Positions 21,150 to 33,700 of a stretch of DNA of 64,000 nucleotides are shown one piece after another; within the stretch, counting starts at the first letter, position 1, and each line of letters starts with the position of its first letter. This DNA is from Halichondria panicea (lineage: Eukaryota; Porifera; Demospongiae; Suberitida; Halichondriidae), in the NCBI RefSeq assembly GCF_963675165.1, contig NC_087386.1, positions 3,226,169-3,290,168 of the forward strand, in the 5' to 3' direction. The notes beneath the pieces were generated by a model, which was not told the origin of the DNA, searched no databases, and saw only the letters and a list, made by a program, of their open reading frames with translations. The translations under genes and the position numbers were made by a program.

Positions 21150-24100
21150 TCATGCTAGACAACCACTGCGTGCACATTGGTGCCCACAGCCAGCTGGACA
21201 CTGTTCATAGTTCTTGTGCCATTGAGTTATATGTTGTAAGTGTCCTCCATGACCACACACTTGACACCATACTACCAGACCACGCACTGCTCGATTGCTA
21301 TGGGCACGGTGTATGCATACAGTTACAATGTACAGTACATGTAAATATTTAAGTCTTTCATTTTTCAGAGTGAAACATAGGGACGGATGATCAGACTGAT
21401 TCAAATTTTTTATTTACTTATTTACTCGGTTAGTTTCGACATGTAAGTACCATTTAGCGTGTATTTTTGAGGAAGAAATTCAGCAAGTGATAAATAAATC
21501 AAATGCATGGGTGTTCAATACACGTACGTAGACTGCCACTCTCAGGCTGCGAAACTTTTTATACAAATTCAACAGCCAAACTGCGAAATCTCAAAAAATA
21601 TCTGCTATAACATTGAGGATGAACTTTGGCTAACTCACCAAACTGAGCAGGTGCTGGTTATCTTCTCACAGCGCTGACACTGCCATCCCCTGTTCTCCAT
21701 GGACTTGCTACAACCTCCACACCCAATGTGGTATGTAGTTGATTGCTGCATAGATGCAAGTAAATGTAATGTTGTTTACTGAGACAAAGTGACGTACATT
21801 AAATGATGGTGGCTTAACTCAATACAAACGTAACGTCATAATACAAGGGTAGTAGTCTATGTAGCCAACATAGTATTATTTTCCATGGCTGACATAATTC
21901 AGCTACATGATTGCATTCGTTTCCAACACTGAACATAGACTAAAACACGTGACATAATTATTACACAGACTGATTTATTATTATTCGCTGCCAGTTATCA
22001 CATTGTGCTCCGAAAACCTTTTCCAGAAACTTACAACAATTGTACATTCTCTCACCTGGCTCATTTCATTGATGCTTGGAAGGGGACACAATTTGATGAC
22101 GAGTGCAGCTACTGACCACAGTTCGTAACGTATCAACAGATCTGCCCAAAAGTGCACATTACATCAACGGTGTTGATATCTAAATATACACGGCTGTCCA
22201 AATCCATGGTACTGTTTCAGCCTCAGACTAACATTATGTTATCCCTGATAGATTATACAATAGTGTGTACATTATTGCAACAACCATACTTTTAACCTTT
22301 ACAAGGGTTGTCACAGATCAGATTTAAGCACACACAGGTCTGCACATGTACGATGTACGTTTATATTGCTGTTGCACATGCATGCACAAGTGTGTATATA
22401 CATACCGATGTACGAGGAGAACCACTGCTCTTGCTGTATCTCATTGACTAGCCCTGGAGTCTTATCTCCCAGCACAAGCAACACTGACACACTCATCTGA
22501 ACATCACCCTGCATGTACATTTATCAAGTATACTTAGCCAAGTTGGGTTGTCACCCGGGTTCCGTTAAATCTCGACATTAATTATACGCATGCATGCGAG
22601 ACAGCTAACTTTGAGATTTTATTATTAATAACAGAGACAGCTGCTTTGAGTGATAACAAGTGATCCTAGACTTTCTCATGAACTACAATTAGAGAACCTG
22701 ACAATTAAGGCCATTTCATGTTCTACTGACCAGTACCTTTTGTGCATAGAACTTGAGCATATCTCCCACCACAGGAGAAAAGTTCCAAGGTGCAGTGATC
22801 TGTAGAGTTAGTTACAGCACATGATCATTGTGGAGAACCTGCTATGTACATGCACAAGTACATGTAACAAGATGCCCACTGTACTTCAGTGCAAAGATGA
22901 TACACTCTAATGTGAAATTCGAATTCACATTCATGCAAAGAAATTTAAGCTGATAGTACACCTACTCCAATGTACACAATTAGGAAGTTGAGACATGCAC
23001 ATCGCCTTACCCTACGCTCTGCTTGAAAGAAATTTAAGTTGATAGTACACCTACTCCAATGTAATTATAAGTTTAACAATCAGGAAGTTGAGACATGCAC
23101 TTCAGGTGTTAACACAATTATCGCCTTACCGCTACGCTCTGCTTGTTGTAGCTCATTCCCTCCTTGGTTTGGGGTCTCACGGACACACTGCTTGAGTCTT
23201 GAGCACTAGGAAGAGCAGAACACATATCATATACTCTGCAGTTACAGGCATACATTGTACAGTTAACCAGTACTACAGGAAGAGCAGCACACATAAGATC
23301 ATCTATACTGCAATTACAGCATACACTGTACGTACAGATAGCCAGTACAGCTGTATAATTATGTTAACATGCATGAGACTAAACACAATAATTATAGTCT
23401 GCATGATGTGCAAGCTGACTGCAGACAATACACATCATCACATGCCATGCAACATGGAATAACAATTGGGCACCCACCTGTGAGCTGTTGACACTGCAGA
23501 CAAAGCTTCTTGATCAGGGGAGGGAGGTCTAAGAATGATCGTAATATGAATGTGCATGAAACTATGCTTTTCTCCTGAGATGTACAGTACGAATATACAT
23601 GTACTAGCTGTTACATGAAAAGAAGCAGTAAACAGACTAGAACATTGATTTGAGAAGTTTCTTTATGTACTATAATTTATTAATGGTCTAGTATACATTA
23701 AGTGCTTACCTCGCTAGAAGGTTATGTCTCAATTGAATGGACTCAGTGGGCAACTGTGAGAAGTACATGCAAGCCAATTTGCTATCAAAAATGGTTTAAC
23801 AATTACAAACTGTAAATTCAAGGCAAACATTGACCTTTCACTTGTCTAATAGACTAGAGCTTACCTCATCCCAGCCCTGCTGACGGGGCTGCTGTGAAAC
23901 AATAATCTGAGCAGGACCGACGTCAGACTCTTGGTCACTTGACTCAAAGAAATCCAGAGCTGTACAGGCGAGGAATGAATCGTACAAATCTTTTGGCTAT
24001 ATAGATCATACATGTGTACATGCAAAACAGGTGTAAGTATGTGTATACGTACAATGTACATGTACATTCCTACATGTACAGTCGAACGCTCACCAGCATT

Positions 24101-27100
24101 GAGGTCAGGGGGGTTGCTCTCCTCCACATCATCCTCCGTCTCATCAGGGCAAGAGTCTGGATGGGTGTGTGTGTGTGGGGTGAAAATGGAGGCAGGTACT
24201 TGGTACACAACGAATGGTTGGTGTATGGAGTGAGCTACAGTAATACATAGTTGTGACTAAATGTGAGTAGTGCATTAGTATGAAAACACAGGTGCACAAA
24301 TATGGACAAACCATGTACCTATGGAAGGGGCCCCCTCCTGCTTGGGCAGTGATACAGAGTCCCTCCTGTGCAGAGAGCTGGGAGTGTCACTGCTGGCCTC
24401 AGCGATTATCACAGGGGTCTGCATGCATAGCAACAGTGAAGTGTGGTGGTGCTACGTGGTGGAGCTAGGAACTAAATAATGGCAATATACACGTACGCAT
24501 GTTTAATATCTAAGTTGAACTGAGATTTACGGATCAAAGGAGAATACTTTAAGGACAGTACGCTGTAGTGCAATGTGTAGTAGACTAGCTGATAAAAGGA
24601 TTGAGAAACTTGGAAAAAATTTCTTCGAGCACATGCAACTACTGAAACAATCTTTATAACGAAGACGGCGTGCTAATCAGTGTTTGAATACTGTATTTCA
24701 CAAGTCCCAAGACCTGTGGGTTCAGGTACAGGTATACCAAAATCCTCTCACCTGTACATTTGAAAGCCTACTGCTTGTGTGTCGTGTCGGGGCCCTGGTC
24801 TGCAGTAGACCCAGCATGGAGCAGTCAGGGTCAGTGTTGCAGTAGAGAAGCTTGAGGAAGAGCCACGTCTGAGCAGTATCCTGTCTGCCTAGCTCAGCAG
24901 ACACCTATTATGAGGAGCAGCATCACACCCATGGTTTAAGAAGTAAGACAGATTGTACGCTACTGAAAACCATAGGATAAGTATATACACGTGCATGGTT
25001 ACCGTAGTGCTAGAAATATAATATTGCATTTTTAGCACTACAGTATTTTTCTATTAGTACAGTGTATGTACAAAGCATATCTCATGCGCACAAAAGCTGC
25101 ATGCAATTAATAATTATATTCAAAGCTATTAAATGTTATGGAAGAAAACAGAATTTCAACAGGGTCTCTTTAATTACAAATACCTTGCCATGTAGCAACT
25201 TGCTGGCAATAAATCCCCGATAGAACTAACCTTGTAGTTGTGGTCACAAAGCTCATGCATTGGCTGTCCATGAAGTTTGAACGCCTTCGCACAGCTGATA
25301 AACTTGTCCATGCTACCCTAAAGAGAAACACACTGATTTTCTGCCATACACTAGTCAAAAAGTTATTTTTTCACTAATCTGGAGTCTGTCTGATGTATAT
25401 ACGTATGTTGAGCAGTCCATATTACACTAACAGTAAGTACCTCCTTGTCCTTGGGGTGTTCCTTGAGTGAACTGGCGAAAAGAAGGAATGCCTCAGGGTA
25501 TGGGTCATAGTCAGGCTTACGGAAGGACATGGGCTGATAAGAGTGACGGGAAGAGCCGTACTGACCACTGCGATAGACAAAATGCAGTATTTATGGATGT
25601 CTGTTATTAAATAAAAATTAATGTTACATGTACCTGTTGTTATGTGTAGCCTTAGATTTGTGTATGAGTGAATCACTGCAGGCATGGACCACATGACCAT
25701 CAGGTCTGAAAGACAGGGCCACCGGAGTCTATCAAAAGTTCAAACAATCAATACACATGTATAGAGAACAGACATGTTGGTTTTTGTACAGGTGTCTATG
25801 CGGAAGACTTACTGCCTTATCCACTGGTCTCAGTGCGTCTGAGAAGAGCTGCTGAATAACCTTCCCATCCTTAGAGCAGGAGATTAACACCTGGTCATTC
25901 AACCACAGCAGATCTGCACATGCACAATGTACACTTAATAAGCGTTTGAAAGAAAAATTCTTTGACTAAGTACATGTATAGTGTGCTTATATAAAACCTT
26001 TCAATGACGCAGGCAGCAATACCACTTAAACTGCTAAGTTTCAATGTACTAATAATAATAATGTGTGCTATAAAATATGTGTGTAAATTAGAATTTACAC
26101 CTGTGACATCATCAGTGTGTTCTGTGAAGGAGGCAAAGGGAATGAATGGCCGTCGGTAGTCCCAGATCTGCACAGTGTTGTCCAAAAAGTGGGAGCAGCT
26201 GTATAAAATAAGTATTCAAACTGCAACATCACATGTGAATGTTTTTTTTAGCTTATATAAAGGTAAAGTCATACATAACATGTAGACTCGACTTAGCACC
26301 AGAGTGAATGCAGTTTGACTACAACATATATTTGTACGTGTTACATTGTAGCAATAAAACTGATAGTGCTAGGCAACAACGTATTTGATTGATTCATCAA
26401 AAATATTACCTAGTGATGTGGTTCTTGTGACCTGGCCTCCATTTGGCTCTGGCCACAGAGAACGGTGTGGAAACTGTGAACCTCTCTTTGGGACGGCCAG
26501 TTGAAGTAATGCCTTCATAGCCCTGAATGGGATCAAAACCATTTTGCTCAACTAGGTGTATATGCACACACTCAGCTCAGCTAGGGTGTCATACAGGGGG
26601 AAGGGGATACCCCCTCTGGTTTAACCCTCCTCCGCCCTAAAATTTGTATCCAGGTACTATAGCTATATGACTGAGAATATACAATCCCAAAACCCACTGG
26701 AATTTCCATGGGTTTCCATTGCCAGCATTACTACGAGGTATTGAAATAACAGCAGTTGACCTTTTTAGCAACATTTTCTGGTGACTTTTAGACCCCCCCT
26801 CCCCCATCCTCTACTTTGTACATTGTTACACAGATCTAGGTACCCATTTCAAATGAAAGCACCGCAGGTGCTGATGCCTCGGTGGAGATGCCAAAGCTAC
26901 ATAACATAAAGCTACTTTTTCCAATATCATGCATGCAAACTCAAAGAGTGGGTAATGATCGACCATGAATGTTGTTAAAAACGATCGATGCCAAAAGTTC
27001 AAGTCTAAAATTAATGGCTGCCACCATCAGCATAGCCTTGCAGCTCTATTCTCACTCTTGCAGCTACCAATAGTTAGCGTTCTAGTGCAGAGCTAACTAC

Positions 27101-30100
27101 TAAGTAGAGTAGCAACACTCGGTAAACAAGTTTGGCTACGTGCTCTTCTGAAAAGGCTGCAATGGCATTCCAAGTAAGCAAAACTAGGCATAACTCGAGA
27201 ACGAAGCATTATTTTGCAAATCCACGAATTAAAATCCAAGTAAACATGACTAGAAGCCTATAGAAACTCTTACTTGCACTTGATTCATCCTTGAGCAGCT
27301 GTAGCAGTCTACACAGACACACACACAGACACACACACAGACACACAAACACACTACCGTATACCTCGCTTGCGCATGCGCACCGAGGCATAATTACTGA
27401 ATAAGACTAATCAACCTACCTTTATGAGCTTGTCCCTGCCTGCACTGAGGATGCAGTGCTCCACCTCAGGGTGCCAGTTGCAGCAATAAACTGGGCCATT
27501 GTGGCCAGGAATGGTCTTCAAACAGTGTTCATTGTAGCGTCTGTCCCATACCTAGAGTGGAGACTGTGATCACGGTATACACTGGTTTAAGGGAATGTTA
27601 GGTGGAACCTCAGTAGGAAACCATTCTGGGGTACGTACAGGTAAATATACATACCGTACCTAAAGGCCTACTAAAAACCAACATCGTTAACTCATTCTTA
27701 TATACCTGTAGTAGAGACTACTCCATAAAACATACATGTACGTACCTGCATGCAGAACAGATGACCAGAGCCTAGCATTGGCAAGCTGTGCTTGCATGCA
27801 TGCCTCGGGTTAATTGAATACATAATTTATGAGGATTCTTTTTATATCACGACAACCCTTACCAAAATAATCATGCCTCGAGGCTATGTGACAGTGTAAT
27901 GATTATGACATGGAAGGGACTGTACGACTTTTATTTCACATTGCACGCTTGTTACCTTGACAACGTGACAAAAGTATGTATATACATATACAGTTACTAC
28001 ACAGCTGTTACACATGTAGTGTACTTGCCAACCTGTATTGTCCCATTGTCATAGCAAGCAGCAAAGTAGTGCTCATTACTCGGAGCAAACTGCAAGACGA
28101 ACAATTGTAAGTGTGTATGCAGCTCACAAGAAGTACTGCATGTACAGCAAACCAAATATTCACAGGGATAAAGTAATAACAGTTGTACATAAGAGGCACA
28201 TACAGTTCCTCAATCGATCATGGCTTACAAGAATGTACAATCATGCATGTACTCCTCTGCAATTTAGTTTCTACACCATGCAGCTTACAAGTAGATAAGT
28301 TGGTGGCAAATTAGTGGGGTTTGTGTTTATGCCTCGGTGCGCATGCGCAAGCGAGGTATACGGTACTGTGTTTGTGTGTCTGTCTGTGTAGACTGCTACA
28401 GCTGCTCAAGGATCAATGAAGTCCAAGGGTTTCTATACAGGCTTCTATGTTTTCTTGGATTTTAATTCGTGCATTTGAAAAATAATGCTTGGTTCTCGAG
28501 TTATGCCTAGTTTTAATGCCATATTGCAGCTTTTTCAGAAGAGTGCGTAGAAAAACTTGTCCATGGAGTGTTGCTACTCTACTTAGTAGTTAGCTCTGCA
28601 CTGGAACGCTAGCTATTGGTAGTTGCAAGAGTGAGAAGAGAGCTGCAAGGCTATGCTGATGCAGCCATTAATTTTAGACTTGGATTTTTGGCATTAATCA
28701 ATGAATCATGGTCGATCATTACCCACTCTTTGAGTTTCCCTGTGATTCTGGATTCTGCCTGCATGCAATACAAAAATGTTTATCATGATATAATCAATGT
28801 GTGTATAAAAGCTATATAGTAGCTTTATGTTATGTAGGTTTGACACCTCCACCGAGGCATCAGCACCCGCGGTACTTTCATTTGTGTTTGTGTTCTAGGC
28901 ATACATTTATACAGTAAACTTAGAAGTAAACTTAAAAAGTATTTTATGAATGACTTTATGCAGTCTTGTGTACAAAGAAACCAACCTTGACATCCCTGAC
29001 ACAGTCTGGGCCTTTGAAGGCACTTACAACCATTCTCTGCCGGGTATCCTGGAAAAAGAATGATCGAGCAATAAATCTCGAAGACTCATACACAACTGTA
29101 ACCAGGGTGTCATCAAGGGGGGGGGGGGAAGGGGGGTATCTCCCCTCTGGCTCTAATCCCCCCCCATAAAATTTGCATTCAGGTACTAGTTGCATGAGGG
29201 TCCATAGCTGACAATGTTACATACTAACAGGGTACTGAAATAAAACAGTTGATCTTTTTTTTTTAGTAAAATGTCCTGGTTACTTTTCAAATGACACCCT
29301 GGTAACGGTAACATACATGCTACTCTGCAAATATAATCTATGAAACAATCCCAGCAGGAGAACAACTCACAAATATATTCATGCATGAGTCCTGTGCTCC
29401 ACTGAGAAGGAGGTTGTAGTCCTTGGGGTGGTAGCTGACCTTGTTCACTGCTCGCTGGTGAGCGCCCTCAAACACATGGTCTGGGTAAGGAGGTTAATGG
29501 GTGAGAATACATGTATGTGAGCTATTAAAATTACATGGCTACTAGCCATTTATTCACCTGCACCATTTTGTACGATTCTATTCACTCACAGAGTTTATTT
29601 TTGGTTCTCTTGCTGATGTCCCAGATCACAACACTGCCATTGGTGGGTGCAGTGGCCAACTGAGACTCTGTGGGCACCAATATTTATTTTGGTCACGGCT
29701 ACATGTTTATGCACGTAAATCTACATGTACATGCACATACAGAGTAAAAAATATAACTACGGTGGCACACTACGGCATGTATATAGCACTGACCGTCTTT
29801 GGGGTGGAAGTGGACATCGTTGTTGGAGTAATTGAGGTTGAGCTGCTTATTAGGGAGGTCACGCAAGTTGCACACCACCTCATAGCTACTCGGCTGGATC
29901 CTTAGCACTTTGAACACTGAGAAACAAGAATATAATGATGGGCCTTATAGGAATGTTCATAAGCGTTGATGGACAGCTTTCTTTCGAGTCACTGACTGCG
30001 AACAGTGGACTGGTCAAACTCTGTGTAGAGACTCGTGCAACGTTTGCCACGATATTGACGTAGCACTAGCTAAAATCTAAGTATTACGTGCAGTCGACTG

Positions 30101-30603
30101 ATGTCACAAAAACCACAGCCACTTAAGAATCTTATCTGATATGCTGACTGTGCAACACGAGTCTCTACACGGAGTTTGACCTGTCTACTGCTCGCTGTGC
30201 AACAGTGACGGCTTGCGAGTCTACCAGATAACCGGGGTGAGATTAGCAATGTGCAAGCAGTCGTTACCAGGCCCACTCTCAGAAGAAGTGCGGCCTGGGA
30301 TCGAGGCTAAACAAAAAAGTGACAACTGCTAGTACAGTATAGTGTACACACACACAACATGAATACATAAATTACCTTTTCTTCCAACCACTGCAATTAG
30401 TGAAGTAGAGGCATCAGTGCAAATAGAGGAACAGGCATTGTCCAAAGAAACCACCACTTTAGAGTGCACACCCTCTGGAAGATAAATAGGTTGAAAGTGC
30501 ATGATATGCTGATTTAATAGTGTGTGATCATTTAGTAAGCTTGCCTAGATCTAATACCGGAATTCCTATCCCTACCTGCATCTGTCTTTTGTTTCTTGCT
30601 CAT
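21150..30603 (-). CDS. WDR24: WDR24, GATOR2 complex subunit
   Basis: A gene of many exons from ATG 30603 (MSKKQKTDA) to the stop at 21150. The N-terminal half is a WD40 propeller: exons near 30380-30478 (LDNACSSICTDAS), 29790-29918 (FKVLRIQPSSYEVV), 29580-29670 (NGSVVIWDISKRTKN), 29375-29480, 28980-29050, 27421-27550 (GHNGPVYCCNWHPEVEHC), 26400-26520 and 26100-26200 (DNTVQIWDYRRPFIPFASF), then 25870-25915 and 25440-25740. Middle exons have helical, SEA-like content. The C-terminus is a zinc-binding RING-like domain (CGGCSKSMENRGWQCQRC, then VWCQVCGHGGHLQHI and CPAGCGHQC). RRPFIP and the C-terminal motif distinguish WDR24 from WDR59. As part of GATOR2 at the lysosome it supports mTORC1 activation by amino acids. 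It is head-to-head with GSTK1, and its introns host several repeats. Confidence 0.88.
22930..23155 (-). repeat. Tandem partial duplication of a WDR24 exon end and intron
   Basis: The intron segment containing gatagtacacctactccaat, ggaagttgagacatgcac and the exon-donor block cgccttacc(g)ctacgctctgctt occurs twice (about 22940-23030 and 23032-23155). Only the second copy joins the full exon (tgttgtagctcattccctcc). The first carries a copy of the splice donor and the last few exon bases without the rest of the exon. Confidence 0.75.
23208..23350. repeat. Two-copy tandem repeat in WDR24 intron
   Basis: Two units of about 72 bp share aggaagagcag(a/c)acacat, then a ctgca(g/a)ttacag block and a ccagtac end. 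They are noncoding and diverged by several substitutions and small indels. Confidence 0.65.
26600..26815. repeat. G/C-run repeat, diverged copy
   Basis: A diverged relative of 29103-29301. Shared landmarks in the same order are ggtgtcat, gggggaagggg, taccccctctgg, aaaatttg, tccaggtacta, a ggtattgaaata block and an acattttctggtgacttttaga end. It sits in a WDR24 intron. Confidence 0.65.
26853..27391. mobile_element. Interspersed repeat, family A copy 1
   Basis: One of three copies of a roughly 540-bp noncoding element (others at 28329-28880 and 44270-44804). One end is a short hairpin (agcaccgcaggtgct) followed by gatgcctcggtg. The other end is cttgcgcatgcgcaccgaggcata, so cacc-gaggcat forms a short terminal inverted repeat. 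An internal tract of cacaga repeats near 27310-27345 varies in length between copies. It lies in a WDR24 intron. Confidence 0.8.
28329..28880. mobile_element. Interspersed repeat, family A copy 2 (inverted)
   Basis: The same element as 26853-27391 but in opposite orientation, about 1 kb away in another WDR24 intron. It begins tgcctcggtgcgcatgcgc and ends with the hairpin-side sequence ggcatcagcacccgcggtactttca. The inverted pair could fold in WDR24 pre-mRNA. Confidence 0.8.
29103..29301. mobile_element. 199-bp MITE with CAGGGTGTCAT termini
   Basis: The left end CAGGGTGTCAT is matched by ATGACACCCTG at the right end. Such CAGGGTG termini are common in hAT-type MITEs, but an 8-bp target duplication is not clear here (gtaac occurs on both sides). 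The interior has a poly-G run at 29117-29136 and a poly-T run near 29257. It lies in a WDR24 intron. Confidence 0.7.
29985..30223. mobile_element. Second, diverged copy of the 294-bp MITE
   Basis: It shares with 7899-8192 the blocks ggtcaaactctgtg, gagactcgtg, caacgtttgccacgat, cacgagtct and acggcttgcgagtcta. The left terminus is degraded while the right terminus is intact. It lies in the second intron of WDR24. Confidence 0.75.
30287..30309. repeat. Solo TAGCCTCG-family terminus
   Basis: GCGGCCTGGGATCGAGGCTA is an inverse-orientation copy of the terminus at 1207 and 57818. No matching partner or 9-bp duplication was found nearby, so it is probably the remnant of a small element overlapping 30235-30309. 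Confidence 0.6.
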
Positions 30604-30772
30604 CCCTAGTGCCGGTGGCTAGCAGAGCAGTACAGTGTACAGACAATGGTGTGTGCCTACATAGATATGTCTGTGGTGCCTATCTAGCATGTCTTTTTAT
30701 TCATGTAGGTAATGATCGTCTCAGTAGAAATTTAAGGTCGCTCGAAAATGCATGCTGGATACCCATTTCAGA
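30604..30772. promoter_or_regulatory. Shared WDR24/GSTK1 bidirectional promoter region
   Basis: Only 169 bp separate the WDR24 ATG (minus, 30603) from the GSTK1 ATG (plus, 30773). Both 5' UTRs and core promoters must lie here or in overlapping leader sequence. No TATA box is evident in either direction. Coregulation is an inference from geometry. Confidence 0.55.
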
Positions 30773-33700
30773 ATGAAGAAAGTTCAGATGTTTTATGATG
30801 TTGTCTCTCCTTACTCCTGGGTTGGATTTGAGGTGGGTGTCTTAGCAGGAATTGTTGGTCCAATTGTTGCTTGCATGCTATCTCTTTGGCTATCTCTCTC
30901 TGGCTAAGCTTTACCATCTTTTTTCATTTATAGTGCCACGTACCCTATAATTATATTGTAATTGTATTGAGTGCCAACAAATTTTTTGTTGGCGCTTAGG
31001 TTATAGGAAAAGAATGTGGTACGTACAATTATAGCCTCGATCCCAGGCCGCACTTCACTCAGGGAAGTGGGCCTGGTATCGACTGCTTGCGCATACGCTA
31101 ATGAAGGCCGGTGAAGGAGGCTAGTACAATTATTGATATATTATAGCTTCGTGGAATGACTTAAAGTAATGACTTAAAGTCATTTGCCACTCCTAAGGTA
31201 TAAGCGCCAATTAGTATTTTTCTTGTTGCTGTAAACAGAAAAGGACGGTAGTACCTTTTGTCTTGTACTACCTCCCATTTCAATGATCCCAAAAAATTAG
31301 CACAGTCATGACTGTGGTCCTGACTACATTTCTAGGTAATGTAATGACAACCCATGGAAATAATGACCTTCACCAAGTTGTGGGAAAACTGAGATGAAGT
31401 ATTATAGATAGCGCTAAGTGGTGCATAAGAAATCTGTCTAAATTAATATTATGGTAAACAATCTAGTAATTTTACGAAGGTTTATGAACGTAGAACGACA
31501 GTTGCGCATATGCATTATCACCCATGCAATAGATACCAGGCAGTATTTTAATTGGCCCGGGACCAAGGCTAGGGTACAGGGTACAGTGCACTCTTGTTAA
31601 ACCGGTCACCCCTGGAACCATGCAGTTTGGCCGCATTTAGCGAGGTGGCTGCAATTCTGAAAGTGTTAATCCGAATTTTACAGGATAAACATTAACCTGA
31701 TAATAGCGCAAGCGCACTGGATCGTTTTTTTCCTGGATAGGTCATTTTTAGGAATCAATGACCAGGGGCCGGTGTAAGAATATCGATTCAACTCTAAAAT
31801 CACATGAATCAACATGCACAAATCACTTAATAATGATGACAACAATAACGAACTACAGTATAATAATTATCGATCCAATGTCGATCTGATAACTGGCATG
31901 TGGTTGTTTGACCGAATGGCATTATTGATTAGTTGTGCACTTACAGTTGCTACAGCGATACAGCCGGAAATGGAACTTTGTGCTGGACCTTTGTCCTTTT
32001 TTTCTTGGAGGAATTATGAAAGGAAGCTGTAAGACTCGTACCTGTAGATGGTGTTACAAGATGATGCAATTGATAATTATGCGTACACTTCATAACATTT
32101 GCAGCTAACAGACCTCCAGGCATGAATGCAGCGAAAGCAGCATACATGGGAGCAGATCTAAAAAGAATTTCTGCTTATTATGATATTCCCCTTAACATTC
32201 CATCCGTAAGTGATATGTAATTAACAATTGTCATGGTTACCTTCCGTGTGGTTATAGGATCCGGCTGAGGTGATGTTCAATAAAGGATCCTTGAGTGCTC
32301 AGCGATTACTGACAGCTGTGAAAATACATTGTCCAGAGTATTTAGTACCTGTGTCTCGTCAACTATGGCTTAGGATTTGGTCCTATGTAAGTTGAAAGCA
32401 GCTCGTAATTATAACGTTTTTTTGTATAAAATTAATGTGCTGTCTAGTTCTGGGGATAATCTGCATGATTATAATTATAGATCTAGCTTCAGTGCAATTA
32501 CCGTACATCTAACACTGCTGTGGCTGCACTTCCAATTCAGTGTCATTTCTTCCATACGCACCGTATCATTATTGAATTTATATCATGTTTTCATGGTTTT
32601 AAGCGTAATAAAGTCATACAGTCACCTATATTATTTTTATTACACAGTTGCGTAGCCTCGAGGCATGATTTGGTACGGGGTCGTCGTGATATAAAACACA
32701 TTATAGCATGAGAATCATTGTGTTTTAATTATACAGTCAATATGCCCCCAGGGTTTCGCCCTCATGCTTGTGCCTGCATGTATATTTTTCAGTCTCATGC
32801 TATATCTTTAGATAGTTAATAAGACAGTGCCGCCTCAAAAAATACACTACAGTATTTGTAAGTGGTTATAACCCTAGTTGGGCGTGGTCCCACCCTGGAC
32901 GCTCACGTAGGGTTGGGCACCACTCAATGTCAGGTTTTGTTCCTGCTGCAGAAAATTTGCAGCCCAATCAGATCGATTGCAGAGTTCAAGTATGGAGGCG
33001 TGGCTCATTAATGAACGAGTCAGTAACTATAGTCATTCTCTTTAGTTAAATCAAAATGCACAATATAATTATATATAGTAGACAAGCCAGCTTGATTCAG
33101 GAACACACCAGGTCAGTTAGAGCTAGTGGTATGCAGAAGTGACTCCTGCAGTAGTAGCATTCTAACTGAGCTTTGCAGTTACCGCCCACTTGGAATTAAT
33201 CATATTCATGCTTAGCCACACCCTAAAGCTAAGTACCGGTGGAACAAACCATTGCAGTGGTGCCCAACCCTACGCGAGCGTCCAGGGTGGGGCCACGCTC
33301 AACTATTATAACCCCAAAAATTGTTTGCTAGCCGGCGCTTAATTATTGTGGCCCTTATGTGCTACAGTAAGTCTATAGTGTCGAGTATAATTTTTGTGAG
33401 GGTATATACGGTACACAATGAGGCCTAACTTGTGCTTCTAGAAAACTCAAACGCATGAGCTCTTTTTTGTTTAATCCCCAACATGATGTATACATGATAT
33501 ATTAAATTAGAAATGCACTAAATTCCTTGATTTTGATTCTTTAGGACGAGGATATCACAACAAATGATAGCCTTAAGTTGGTTTCCGAAAAAGCAGGAAT
33601 TCCACTTAAAGCTATCAATAACCTGATTGATCAGGTAACAACTGATTCCATAATTGAAGAACTGAAGCGAACTACACAAGAAGCACTTGACTCAGGGGTG

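Noticed and set aside
27290-27355. CACACAGA tract as a CRISPR-like or regulatory array
   Set aside because: It is a simple microsatellite inside an interspersed repeat, with no spacer structure.
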